Assembly (NCBI RefSeq): GCF_002335525.1
Contig: NZ_BDUF01000008.1
Span: 31,741 to 95,740, forward strand
Length of the DNA stretch: 64,000 nucleotides
Origin: Effusibacillus lacus
GTDB lineage: Bacteria > Bacillota > Bacilli > Tumebacillales > Effusibacillaceae
Direction of reading: 5' to 3'
Shown here: positions 18,100 to 25,784 of the stretch, piece by piece
Numbering within the stretch: position 1 is the first letter of the stretch
Layout of the letters: the number at the start of each line of letters is the position of its first letter
Made by a program: the position numbers and the translations under genes
Notes under the pieces: model-generated
What the model was told of the DNA's origin: nothing
Databases searched by the model: none
The model's input: the letters and a program-made list of their open reading frames with translations, nothing else

Positions 18100-18260
18100 A
18101 TCCTCCAGTCACTGAATCAGTGTTATCTTTTTCCAATTCGCTGCCAGAATGGCGATACCTTCCCAAAATGAGAAAATGCCTTATTCCATATCTACGTTCC
18201 TATTATTAACCTATCATTCTTTACGTAAACTGGCACGCGGGAAAAATTGGCCCTGCTATG

Positions 18261-18303
18261 AAAGAAACACCCTCGGAGAATTGGACATCCCCGAGAGTGT
18301 TTT
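18261..18303 (-). terminator. Terminator of the M23 peptidase gene
   Basis: On the minus strand AACACTCTCGG pairs with CCGAGGGTGTT around 14 bases and is followed by TCTTTC. It begins 14 bases after the stop codon. Confidence 0.85.
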
Positions 18304-18317
18304 GGTTACTTGATCTA

Positions 18318-19469
18318 TTATAAACCCAGATACGGACCCGGATTTACGTACAACATCCGGCTTCCGCTGATCCCCGTAGCAACCGAGAAGTGCAGATGCG
18401 GTCCTGTGGACTGACCGTCGCTTCCGATACCCGCGATCTGCTGGCCGCGTTTTACTTCCTGACCGACCGAAACATAGATCTGATTGCCGTACATGTGTCC
18501 GTATACACTCATAATGCCGCCAGCGTGTTCTATAACGACCCAGTGACCGAACCCTTGCGCAGCCCCCGCGAACCGAACCACGCCATTGTCGACCGCAACG
18601 ATCGGTGTTCCGACAGGTCCGGCAATATCGATTCCGGCGTGCATGGTGCCCCAACGCGGTCCATAGCCGGAAGTAATCACCCGGGAAGAGGGAACCGGCC
18701 ATGTCCAATTCCCGGCACTCTTGATGCCTTTGCCGCCGTTCAGTTTGGCGGCGATTGCAGCCGCGATTTGCGCCTCAATTGCCTGTATCTCCTGCTCTTC
18801 CTTCTTGGCTTGCGCTTCAGTAATTTGGCGTTCTTTCTGAACCTGCGCCAGAATCGCCTGCTGCTCTTTCTTGATCTTGTCCTGTTCGGCCTTGGCGGCG
18901 TACATGGCGTTCTGACGGACTTGGCGCAAATCCTGTTCGCGTTTCAACTGCGCCTGGGTCTCGTCCAGTTTGCGTTTCTCTTCCTTAATGCCCTCCACCA
19001 GACGCTTGTCCTGATTGACCACAAGCGACAACGTGCTCATACGATCAATAAAGTCGCTGAAGTCGGTGGATTGGAAGAGGACCTCCAGATAGGAAACGTC
19101 TCCGTCTTCATACATTACACGCAGACGCTGTTTGAGCATCTTTTTCCTTGTTTCCAGCTTGTCCTGCGTCTTCTTGATCTCGACTTCCAGTTCCCGGATC
19201 TTGGCGGCACCCGCATTGATTTCCGCCTGAATGGCGTTGATCTGTTGATCTAACTCTGCAATTTGCTGGTTGATGATCGCCAGCTTTTTCTCCAAGTCTT
19301 TCTCATCGCTGCGAAGTTTCTTGATTTCCTGCATTCTCTGGTTATATTGCTGCCTGAGTTCATCAAGCCGTTGTTGGTCCGATTCAATACTTGCCTGAGC
19401 CGTTGTAAACACCGGTGTCAGCAGCATGGCAGCCGTAAGAACCCCTGCCATCCATTTCCTTGAAGCCAT
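18318..19469 (-). CDS. Secreted M23 peptidase with long coiled coil (EnvC/YibP-like)
   Basis: The 383-residue exported protein starts with a signal peptide (KWMAGVLTAAMLLTPVFTTAQA). Residues 28-245 form a charged, Gln-rich coiled coil (QRLDELRQQYNQRMQEI and similar). The LytM/M23 domain occupies the C-terminal 130 residues, with zinc ligands in HAGIDIAGP (HxxxD) and GPHLHFSV (HxH). It probably cleaves peptidoglycan cross-links, or activates other hydrolases, during division, wall turnover or sporulation. All metal ligands are present, so it should be active. It has its own terminator and no operon partners. Confidence 0.93.
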   Translation of the reverse strand: MASRKWMAGVLTAAMLLTPVFTTAQASIESDQQRLDELRQQYNQRMQEIKKLRSDEKDLEKKLAIINQQIAELDQQINAIQAEINAGAAKIRELEVEIKKTQDKLETRKKMLKQRLRVMYEDGDVSYLEVLFQSTDFSDFIDRMSTLSLVVNQDKRLVEGIKEEKRKLDETQAQLKREQDLRQVRQNAMYAAKAEQDKIKKEQQAILAQVQKERQITEAQAKKEEQEIQAIEAQIAAAIAAKLNGGKGIKSAGNWTWPVPSSRVITSGYGPRWGTMHAGIDIAGPVGTPIVAVDNGVVRFAGAAQGFGHWVVIEHAGGIMSVYGHMYGNQIYVSVGQEVKRGQQIAGIGSDGQSTGPHLHFSVATGISGSRMLYVNPGPYLGL

Positions 19470-19634
19470 GATCGATCTCCCTTCTATCGATTGTCATCGC
19501 ATCGAAAGCAGATTTCTCGATGATAAACCAAGCGATATCCATACTTATTCGACGAGTTTCGTGGATTTCCTGTCGCTTTCTGCGGTTTTTTCGGAGAATC
19601 GCCATATTTTTGGCGATAAATGGCAGGTTTTGCG

Positions 19635-19670
19635 CAAAAAAATTCGCCAGCAACCATACCTGCTGGCGAT
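19635..19670 (-). terminator. Terminator of the small 61-residue gene
   Basis: On the minus strand TCGCCAGCA pairs with TGCTGGCGA around 8 bases and is followed by ATTTTTTTGCG. It lies 11 bases after the stop codon of the small gene. This supports that the gene is transcribed. Confidence 0.9.
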
Positions 19671-19680
19671 TCCGATTCTC

Positions 19681-19866
19681 CTATCCCCCGTATTCTTTCA
19701 AAATATCACGCAGTTCTTTCAGATCCAACAGTTTGTTACAGACGTTTGCCCAGTGCAGACTCGGAGCGCTTTGTAACGCAGACTGGGCTGCTTCCAGATG
19801 CTCCATGGCTGATTCAATTTCCTTGATGGCTGCATCCACCAGATTGTTCGCCCGAACTTTAAACAT
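19681..19866 (-). CDS. Small hypothetical helical protein
   Basis: A 61-residue, Ala/Leu-rich protein, predicted all-helical (AAIKEIESAMEHLEAAQSAL), with no membrane segment. It starts at an ATG preceded by AAGGGGAGT and ends just before a strong terminator. I do not recognise a family. It lies downstream of the small Xre regulator on the same strand, 54 bases away, and may be co-transcribed with it. Confidence 0.6.
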   Translation of the reverse strand: MFKVRANNLVDAAIKEIESAMEHLEAAQSALQSAPSLHWANVCNKLLDLKELRDILKEYGG

Positions 19867-19920
19867 ACCTACTCCCCTTTATCGACTGTGGTTTTGGGAA
19901 GGAACCTGCGGAAAATCATT

Positions 19921-20145
19921 TTAATCGGTTCCTTTTTGTTGTACAAAGTTTACATCGTCGGTAAAAAAAATCTCTCTCGGATCTTTCCCAAAGAAATTCG
20001 AAATCTTGAGCATGAGGGAACCGGAGGGGTCTGATTTTTCTTTTTCAATTTCAATGATGGTTTGGCGGGAGACCCCCACAGCATCCGCCAGTTCTTGTTG
20101 TGATAAATTCATATCCCTGCGCAGTTTTCGAACAATATTTCTCAA
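19921..20145 (-). CDS. Small Xre/Cro-type helix-turn-helix regulator
   Basis: The 74-residue protein consists of one HTH domain: MNLSQQELADAVGVSRQTIIEIEKEKSDPS, then LKISNFFGKDPREIFF. This is the small Cro/C1 family (YozG-like), usually encoding autoregulators. It is divergent from the S24-type repressor gene; the 154-base gap between them has four related 11-base half-sites. It probably regulates itself and perhaps its neighbour. Confidence 0.9.
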   Translation of the reverse strand: MRNIVRKLRRDMNLSQQELADAVGVSRQTIIEIEKEKSDPSGSLMLKISNFFGKDPREIFFTDDVNFVQQKGTD

Positions 20146-20158
20146 AATCAGTCCCCTC

Positions 20159-20287
20159 TTTACAAAATGTGATTCCTACCCCAAATTGTAAATTACGTGC
20201 AACTTAGTGTCAACTATGTTCAACAATCTTTCTGTTTTGTCTTTGTCAGGTTTGGTTTACAATTTGTTATATACAGCTTACATTTTG
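20159..20287. promoter_or_regulatory. Candidate operators between the two divergent regulators
   Basis: Four related 11-base elements lie in the divergent gap: TTTACAAAATG (20159-20169), CAAATTGTAAA (20182-20192), TTTACAATTTG (20256-20266) and CTTACATTTTG (20277-20287). The second and third are exact inverted copies of each other, 63 bases apart. The arrangement suggests cooperative binding of one or both encoded repressors across both promoters. Confidence 0.65.
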
Positions 20288-20299
20288 GATGTGTTCAGA

Positions 20300-20959
20300 A
20301 TGAATGAATTGGGTAATTTGCTTCGAAAGTTACGTGGTCAACGAAGTTTGCGGGAAATGGCAGAACTGGCTGAAGTAAGCCATACCTATTACGCCGATTT
20401 GGAAAAAGGCATCCGCCGGGGAACGGGGGAGCCAATCAAACCGTCCCCGGAAACTTTGAAACGAATCTCCAAGGCAACCGGGCATCCGTATGAAGACCTG
20501 ATGAGAGCGGCCGGCTATTTGCCAACCGGATATGAGAGCCATGTAACCGAAAACAAATCCCGGTATGTGACCGCGAAGCTGATTCGAATTCCGGTTCTGG
20601 GATTTATCAAAGCCGGAAACGAACTGTATGAAAAGCAGCAAGTGGTCGGTTACAGACTGGTGGCAAAAGAGGAAATTCCCGATGGAGAATACTTTTATTT
20701 GATTGTCAATGACGATTCCATGATTGACGAAGGCATTAAAGAGGGCTCCAGAGTTCTTGTCAGGCTTCAGGATTCTGTTGATGAAGGAAAGATCGGCGTA
20801 GTGCTTGCAGATGGAGACAGGGCCAAGCTCAAACGGATTTTCTACCAGGGAGACAATGTCATCTTGCAGTCATCCAACCGGAAAATCCCTCCCCTGCTTC
20901 TGCCGAAAGAAGCAGTTCAGTTTCAGGGTCAAGTGACAAAGGTTGAATTTGATGTGTGA
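20300..20959 (+). CDS. Xre-family repressor with S24 (LexA/CI-like) peptidase domain
   Basis: The protein of about 219 residues has an N-terminal HTH (LRKLRGQRSLREMAELAEVSHTYYADLEKG). A C-terminal S24 domain follows, with the serine in NDDSMID near residue 140, a catalytic lysine candidate in DRAKLKRIF near residue 178, and an Ala-Gly cleavage candidate in FIKAGNE near residue 107. Such proteins are CI- or LexA-like repressors that self-cleave with RecA after DNA damage, typically in phages or mobile elements. The start is uncertain: ATG at 20300 fits the HTH, but its Shine-Dalgarno is poor. No phage structural genes adjoin it. Confidence 0.88.
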   Translation: MNELGNLLRKLRGQRSLREMAELAEVSHTYYADLEKGIRRGTGEPIKPSPETLKRISKATGHPYEDLMRAAGYLPTGYESHVTENKSRYVTAKLIRIPVLGFIKAGNELYEKQQVVGYRLVAKEEIPDGEYFYLIVNDDSMIDEGIKEGSRVLVRLQDSVDEGKIGVVLADGDRAKLKRIFYQGDNVILQSSNRKIPPLLLPKEAVQFQGQVTKVEFDV

Positions 20960-21333
20960 ACAGCCTGGCACAAAAACAGGAAGCCCTTGATAAAAGAGCT
21001 CCCTATCCGTTACTATGCCTGCGCCCGCCAGGCGGCTGAGAGGATGTGGTGTGGAGCTCAGATCAAGCTACGGATTCCGTAAGTAACGTTTTCCGTTACC
21101 TAGATAATAGTAACGGATTCCGTTAATATAAAGCTATATTCTTGCTATTTTCTCAAATCAAGTTAGTTAAGTGTCGAAATCTGTTAGTCCGTGTTATCAT
21201 CCTCGTATAGGGGAAGTTTTGCAAAAGACAAACCAATCGAATGAATCGATGGTCCAAATTTGCTGCATTTGCTTGAACAACAAGGAATCAGAGCAAAGAT
21301 TGTCATTCCAGAATGACTGAAAGGATGATATTC
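20960..21333. other. Gap with clustered short palindromes
   Basis: This 374-base gap has no gene. It holds TACGGATTCCGTA (21069-21081), GTAACG-CGTTAC (21083-21099) and TAACGGATTCCGTTA (21111-21125), plus an inverted half-site ATCCGTTACTAT at 21005-21016 that is the complement of 21107-21118. An outer inverted pair AGAGCTCC / GGAGCTCA lies at about 20995 and 21053. The core element is GTAACGG. This looks like a multi-site operator or a structured transcript end. I cannot decide which. Confidence 0.5.
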
Positions 21334-21696
21334 ATGTCTGATAAGCTGGATCTGATTTTACAAAAGCTTGGCAGAATCGAAACTGAATTACGGGAAGTAA
21401 TAACCGAACAAAAGCAACAAGGTGAACTTCTTAAGCAACAAGGTGAACTTCTTAAGCAACAGGGTGAACGTCTTGAGCAACAGGGTGAACGTCTTGGTCG
21501 AGTAGAATCCAAAATCGACACGATTCAAACCGATATCCAGATCCTCAAAGGTGGACAACAGGGAATTCGCTCCGAGATCACCGATCGTTTTTCTGAAGTG
21601 AAATCGGAATTGCGCCGACTGAAAAGCGATATCGAATACACCTATCATAAGACCGCGCAAAACGAACTGGAACTGAGTCGGTTGAAGAATCAGTGA
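21334..21696 (+). CDS. Coiled-coil protein with tandem heptads
   Basis: The 120-residue protein begins SDKLDLILQKLGRIETEL and is predicted to be an almost continuous coiled coil. Residues 32-59 consist of four 7-residue repeats of the form KQQGE-L, encoded by a 21-base tandem repeat near 21413-21496. There is no signal peptide or membrane segment. I recognise no function. It shares its N-terminus with the next gene. The start at 21334 has AAAGGA upstream; an ATG at 21313 is possible. Confidence 0.7.
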   Translation: MSDKLDLILQKLGRIETELREVITEQKQQGELLKQQGELLKQQGERLEQQGERLGRVESKIDTIQTDIQILKGGQQGIRSEITDRFSEVKSELRRLKSDIEYTYHKTAQNELELSRLKNQ

Positions 21697-21735
21697 ATGG
21701 GGAAGCAGGTGGAGTAACGCTGGAAGGGGATTTAT

Positions 21736-21984
21736 ATGAGTGACAAACTGGATTTGATCCTTGAAAGACTTGACAGAATCGAAACTGAACAAAAACAGCA
21801 AGGTGACATCTTGATTCAGCTGATAGGCACTGTCAAAGCAACCAACGAAAAGGTCTCAGATATCAAAGATGCGGTCTCTTCCTTAGCGAAAATCCAGGAG
21901 AAACAAGACAAAATCCTTGAATCCTTGGCTCTTCGTTCGTTGGAACAAGAGTCTGAGATCCGAGAGATCAAGAGAATTAAATAG
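21736..21984 (+). CDS. Coiled-coil protein, paralogue of the preceding gene
   Basis: The 82-residue coiled-coil protein SDKLDLILERLDRIETEQKQQGD closely matches the upstream protein at its start but has a different C-terminal half (VSDIKDAVSSLAKIQEKQDK). GGGG precedes the ATG. It is 39 bases downstream of the first gene and ends at a terminator, so the two form an operon made by tandem duplication. Unequal coils of this kind could form hetero-oligomers. That is inference. Confidence 0.7.
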   Translation: MSDKLDLILERLDRIETEQKQQGDILIQLIGTVKATNEKVSDIKDAVSSLAKIQEKQDKILESLALRSLEQESEIREIKRIK

Positions 21985-21993
21985 AAAAAGAGC

Positions 21994-22018
21994 AGCCCAA
22001 TTTCGGGCTTTTCTTTTC
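21994..22018 (+). terminator. Terminator of the coiled-coil gene pair
   Basis: GCCC-AATTTC-GGGC followed by TTTTCTTTTC, 10 bases after the stop codon of the second coiled-coil gene. Confidence 0.85.
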
Positions 22019-22071
22019 ATCACCTAATAGAACGTACGTTTGTGTAGAGTTGGGATCAGCATGATCCTGCA

Positions 22072-22105
22072 CAAAACAAGAAACCCCTTGCTTTACAAGG
22101 GGTTC
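22072..22105 (-). terminator. Terminator beside the groEL-tail copy
   Basis: On the minus strand GGAACCCCTTG pairs with CAAGGGGTTTC around a short loop, followed by TTGTTTTG. It follows the groEL 3'-end copy at 22127-22144 at a distance and in an orientation similar to the true groEL terminator. The two stems resemble each other (GGAAYCCYTTG). Confidence 0.8.
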
Positions 22106-22126
22106 CCCGACTCCACAAGGAGATTC

Positions 22127-22144
22127 TATTACATCATGTCCATG
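22127..22144. repeat. Left copy of the groEL 3'-end direct repeat (att-like)
   Basis: The 18 bases TATTACATCATGTCCATG are identical to 26475-26492, where they encode the last GroEL residues (MDMM) and the stop. Here no other groEL sequence is attached. With an integrase fragment near the right copy, the pair is best read as the attachment-site duplications of an integrated element. Confidence 0.75.
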
Positions 22145-22237
22145 TACTTTATCCCATTTAACCCATTTGAATGATTTTCAAAGGGGCGCTAAATGCCACG
22201 TGAGATCTGGTTTTACTTAGATCGGTTTCACGGACTT

Positions 22238-22878
22238 TCACGCCCCTTTGTTATCCTTAATTCTTCTGTGCCTTCCCATCCAGAAACACATCGCTGGAGT
22301 TTGTTGCAGAATCCTTATAAATGCCCAACGCCCAGAATCCTTATTCTCTTTTCTTGCCTGCCGCTGCAGTTTCACAAACAGATCCACATATTTTACATTC
22401 GGTGGGATCGTCATCAGCTTCGCGTAACCTTCTTTCAGCAAAATGGCGTTACACATATATTTCTCTATGTCACCCTGAGTCTTTGGTTCCTGCAAATAAA
22501 GGTATGACAGTGTCCGTCCGTTTTATCTTTTGGCTGAACATCTACCTCAACAAAGACCTTCTTCCCCTGCAATTGGGATTTCGTGAAATTGCTGGCTTCT
22601 TTCCCGTAAGGCATAGGTTTCACGCCGGGCTTGACGGTCTCCGGTGTATTCACGCCGATCAACCGAACCTTCTCTCCGCCTTCCAATTCCACCGTGTCGC
22701 CGTCCTATACCTTGATGACTGTCGACCATCTTCCCTTGATGTGTACAGATTGCGAATCCTGTTGACCCTGAGCATTTTGCTGAGGTCTTTGTTCTGCTGG
22801 CTGGATCCGATTCTCTGCACCTGGTGAGCATCCGGCCAGGAACAGAAAAGCAGATGTTATGACCAGTAGTTTCCTCAT
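22238..22878 (-). pseudogene. Thermonuclease (SNase-like) lipoprotein gene, inactivated
   Basis: The start RKLLVITSAFLFLAGCSPG is a lipoprotein signal with lipobox LAGC. The SNase core follows: VIKV, then DGDTVELEGGEKVRLIGVNTPET, YGKEASNFTKSQLQGKKVFVEVDVQPKDK, then GRTLSYLYLQEPK in another frame. Two lesions are visible: an in-frame TAG just before DGDTVE (near 22706), and a missing base after PKDK (near 22524) where GATAAATACGGA would be expected but GATAAAACGGA is found. The gene is therefore broken, apparently recently, because the rest is well preserved. It would have been an exported, calcium-dependent nuclease. Confidence 0.85.
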
Positions 22879-22923
22879 GTTGCACTCCTCTTCTCTTGCT
22901 ATTATAAAAGTCCTGAAAAATAA

Positions 22924-22950
22924 AAAAAGCCTCGGCACGTAGACGAGGCG
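22924..22950 (-). terminator. Orphan terminator upstream of the nuclease relic
   Basis: On the minus strand GCCTCG pairs with CGAGGC around 9 bases, followed by TTTTTTTATTTTTC. No minus-strand gene lies directly upstream, since the sigma gene is on the plus strand. It may be left over from a deleted gene. Confidence 0.7.
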
Positions 22951-23054
22951 ATGTGTATCGAATCCTTTGGCGAAGAAACGGAAATTGCTTAACTGATATC
23001 TTTTTTCATTTTCAAACGTCTAACACTATGAAAGAACGAAAAGAGGTGAACCGG

Positions 23055-23570
23055 GTGAACGAATGGGAAAGCTTATACCAGGAGTATGGGGATGATGTAT
23101 ACCGATTTCTCATGTATTTTATCGGGAATCGAAATGATGCGGAAGATTTATTAAATGAGACGTTCATTAAAGTTTTCCGGAACTTGCATCAATTTGACAA
23201 TCGTTCCGGTATCAAAACCTGGATTTTGTCCATCTCGCGAAACGTGGCACTGGATCACATTCGCAAAAAGGAACGGTTGAAAGCCCTAAATCTCGTTTTG
23301 CAAAAGGAACCTGTGGACGATCCACAATTGCCTGATCATTTGCTGCAAATGAATGAACGAAAACGCATTCTGTACGAAGCGATTCAATCATTAATACCTA
23401 ATTATCGTATCGTTGTCATTTTACGTGGCATACAGGAATTTTCACTGGCAGAAATCGCATCCATTCTTGGTTGGAAAGAAAGTAAAGTGAAGATTACATT
23501 ACATCGTGCAATGAAAGCGTTGCGTGAGATATTGGAAAAGGAGGTTGCCCTTTATGGAATGGACACCTGA
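23055..23570 (+). CDS. ECF-type RNA polymerase sigma factor
   Basis: The protein of about 171 residues has sigma region 2 (YGDDVYRFLMYFIGNRNDAEDLLNETFIKVF, then FDNRSGIKTWILSISRNVALDHIRK) and region 4 (LIPNYRIVVILRGIQEFSLAEIASILGWKESKVKITLHRAMKALRE). It directs RNA polymerase to an envelope-stress type regulon. I chose the GTG at 23055, with AGAGGT 7 bases upstream; an ATG at 23028 lacks a ribosome site. It overlaps the anti-sigma gene by 17 bases. It is cargo of the groEL-linked element, or host DNA trapped within it. Confidence 0.92.
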   Translation: MNEWESLYQEYGDDVYRFLMYFIGNRNDAEDLLNETFIKVFRNLHQFDNRSGIKTWILSISRNVALDHIRKKERLKALNLVLQKEPVDDPQLPDHLLQMNERKRILYEAIQSLIPNYRIVVILRGIQEFSLAEIASILGWKESKVKITLHRAMKALREILEKEVALYGMDT

Positions 23571-24300
23571 AGAAAAGGAACTGTTTCAGGAATTGCGTGA
23601 ATTCCCAAAGCTGCACGTTCCTGATACAGCACGCGGAAAAATGAATGAACTTATGAAGCGGCAAGCCGCCGTTGATCGAAAAAGGAAAAGGATGAAACTT
23701 GCTACCGGCGGTGTGGCGGGGGTTGCAGCCGCGATCGCATTGATGATCGGGATCATGAATTACGATCAAATAAAATCAAAATTTGGCAGTCAAGTGGCTG
23801 AACCCGGCAAGCATTCTTCGGTTGCGCCAACCCCCAATACTGACTCTCCGAAGTATTCTGTCTCCACCCAGCAATTAAGCGAAGCACTTCCCGGAATTGG
23901 CGACCGTAAAGACGAATTTGCAAAGATTCTTAAACATAGTTATGACGTTATTGTAGAACAACAAGCCAAAGGTAAAGAAGGATCTTTTAATGCTGCTCAA
24001 GAATTACGTAGTGATATGCAAGCAATAAGTAAACTTTTCCCCGAAACGATCGGACAAAATATGTATATTTGGGCCCAAGGAACAAACAAAGAATTGGGAC
24101 TTCCTTACAAGCAATTTGATGAAGAAGCATATAAGAAATTAAAAGCCTTGAATACCGTCCCATTAATAAACGAACTTGTTCTGGATACTTACGGAAATGC
24201 TGTAGTTTATCTTGAACGAGGAGATTTAGACAACCAGAGGGTTCAAAAAGCGAAGGAAATTTTCAACCGTTATTACCGTTACCTTAACGACGGTAAATAA
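23554..24300 (+). CDS. Probable transmembrane anti-sigma factor
   Basis: The 248-residue protein has a cytosolic N-terminus of about 48 residues and one membrane segment at about residues 49-69 (LATGGVAGVAAAIALMIGIM). An extracellular domain of about 180 residues follows without a family I recognise. The position directly after and overlapping an ECF sigma gene, with this topology, is the usual sign of a membrane anti-sigma factor. No zinc HxxxCxxC motif is present in the N-terminal part. GGAGG lies 9 bases before the ATG. The function is inferred mainly from context. Confidence 0.75.
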   Translation: MEWTPEEKELFQELREFPKLHVPDTARGKMNELMKRQAAVDRKRKRMKLATGGVAGVAAAIALMIGIMNYDQIKSKFGSQVAEPGKHSSVAPTPNTDSPKYSVSTQQLSEALPGIGDRKDEFAKILKHSYDVIVEQQAKGKEGSFNAAQELRSDMQAISKLFPETIGQNMYIWAQGTNKELGLPYKQFDEEAYKKLKALNTVPLINELVLDTYGNAVVYLERGDLDNQRVQKAKEIFNRYYRYLNDGK

Positions 24301-24334
24301 CAAACACTTGGAAAACGGGAGAGTGTAAAGAAAT

Positions 24335-24973
24335 ATGAAAAAAGCAATAACAGCAACTATCCTCGCTATCCTTGTGCTTACAGGATGCAGCAAAGAAACC
24401 GTGGAAATATCGGTCGGAAAACAGTCGATAGCAGAGGAGGAAACCAAATTGTCGGATCCAAAATCGCAGCTAGAAGTAGCGCCCACCACAGAAACCAAAT
24501 CAGATCCGCAGCTGCCACCGAACACTACAGAATACGGCTACAAGCGGGAATGGAAAACGGATGGAGACATCAACTATGCCATGACTGTATTCAACCGGAA
24601 CCCAGGGGACGACACAAGCGAAACCGCGAAAAAACTCCGGTCGGTGGTTCAAAATGCCGGATTTGAGATAGACAACCTCTGGGAGTGGGAACAGGACATC
24701 AACAATCAACATCAAGCCCATGTGCTGGTCGGAATTATAGGTGAATCGATCACCACCCAACAAGCGGTGCAGCTGCATGCCAAAGTTGAGAAGGCATTGG
24801 TTCCAAATGGAGTAACAAACCTCGGATTGGTGATCGCTTGGTGGAACAAAGGAGACAAGAATACCTACACCATCCAGCTCCATGACTACTATGGCAATAA
24901 CCAACTCGAAGTCAAAAACTTTTATACTGGAGAAGGGATAAATTTGCAAAAGCTAGTTCCGAAAGTCAAATAA
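24335..24973 (+). CDS. Hypothetical lipoprotein downstream of the sigma/anti-sigma pair
   Basis: The 212-residue protein has a clear lipoprotein signal, KKAITATILAILVLTGCSKE, with Cys near residue 18. A Ser/Thr/Pro-rich linker and a soluble domain (YAMTVFNRNPGDDTSETAKKL, ALVPNGVTNLGLVIAWWNKG) follow. I recognise no family. It is 34 bases after the anti-sigma gene and ends at a terminator, so it is probably the third gene of the operon and may serve as the exported sensor or target of the sigma factor. Confidence 0.75.
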   Translation: MKKAITATILAILVLTGCSKETVEISVGKQSIAEEETKLSDPKSQLEVAPTTETKSDPQLPPNTTEYGYKREWKTDGDINYAMTVFNRNPGDDTSETAKKLRSVVQNAGFEIDNLWEWEQDINNQHQAHVLVGIIGESITTQQAVQLHAKVEKALVPNGVTNLGLVIAWWNKGDKNTYTIQLHDYYGNNQLEVKNFYTGEGINLQKLVPKVK

Positions 24974-24975
24974 CG

Positions 24976-25018
24976 AAAAAAAAGGAGCGAAATCTTTCAT
25001 CGCTCCCCGTTTTTTTAT
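24976..25018. terminator. Bidirectional terminator
   Basis: GGAGCGA (24984-24990) pairs with TCGCTCC (25000-25006). A-runs precede and T-runs follow on both strands, so it can end both the plus-strand lipoprotein operon and the minus-strand unknown gene. Confidence 0.85.
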
Positions 25019-25029
25019 TTTCAGAGTCT

Positions 25030-25599
25030 TTATTTGGTATTGATGATGTAGTTGTTCGGGGCATTACAAACTAACTCGGAAGCAAAATACTCTCCCACAT
25101 ATTGAATAAGCTGACCGTCCGACTTACGACGTTTACCCCAAATACGGATTCCCGTTCCACCACAATTTAGACCGCTTGGGGTTGTTACCTTGGTGTACCC
25201 ATAATTATTCGCAAAAATAGCTTGGTGTGTAATATAGTCGATTGTGTCATACAAAAAGCCAGTGGAGCTATAAACCGACATATTCTGGCGAAGGTCATAG
25301 AAAGAGCCACCAAGGGAAAAACAGTAGTTTGAATCAACGGAACAATTGTAAGTGTCAAGACGGTAAAGCGCTTCGGTATGACGAAGCCCGTCGTCCCCGT
25401 TAACGTAGATAATACCGAACGTTGAATTTTGCATAGCGACAGACCTAATTGGAACCCAACCTTGACCATAAACGCGGTCGTAAGTGTAAAATACGGCAGG
25501 AGACGCGGTTTCGTCTTGAAAGAAAAGTTGCCCGTCGTCGACCCGAACGCCTTCCGATTCAGTATAACCGCCAACGCCTTGATAAGTGAAAACCCACAT
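25030..25599 (-). CDS. Unknown protein of the island, possibly phage-derived
   Basis: A 189-residue protein rich in Tyr, Gly and Asn (YGQGWVPIRSVAMQNSTFGI, YSSTGFLYDTIDYITHQAIF), with an AT-rich coding sequence unlike its neighbours. Cysteines lie in DTYNCSVDSNYCF, GLNCGG and ELVCNAP. There is no signal peptide or membrane segment, and I recognise no family. The composition is reminiscent of beta-rich phage tail or spike proteins. That is only an impression. AAAGGGG lies 8 bases before the ATG at 25599. It shares the bidirectional terminator with the lipoprotein gene. Confidence 0.6.
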   Translation of the reverse strand: MWVFTYQGVGGYTESEGVRVDDGQLFFQDETASPAVFYTYDRVYGQGWVPIRSVAMQNSTFGIIYVNGDDGLRHTEALYRLDTYNCSVDSNYCFSLGGSFYDLRQNMSVYSSTGFLYDTIDYITHQAIFANNYGYTKVTTPSGLNCGGTGIRIWGKRRKSDGQLIQYVGEYFASELVCNAPNNYIINTK

Positions 25600-25784
25600 T
25601 AGCAAAACCCCTTTGCAATTTTTGATTTGAGTCCAAAAATAGCCAACCTCGTATGAATATTAAGCTACGTTATCAACCACCCCCCTCACAGTTTTATAGA
25701 AATGCAAGAATTCAAGAATCTGAAAGGTACAGAGACACAATTTACATTCACTGTAAGAAAAATCCACTTATAAACCTCGTCCAG

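Noticed and set aside
21413..21496. Possible CRISPR-like repeat array (21-base repeats)
   Set aside because: The repeats are contiguous, in frame, without spacers, and encode coiled-coil heptads.
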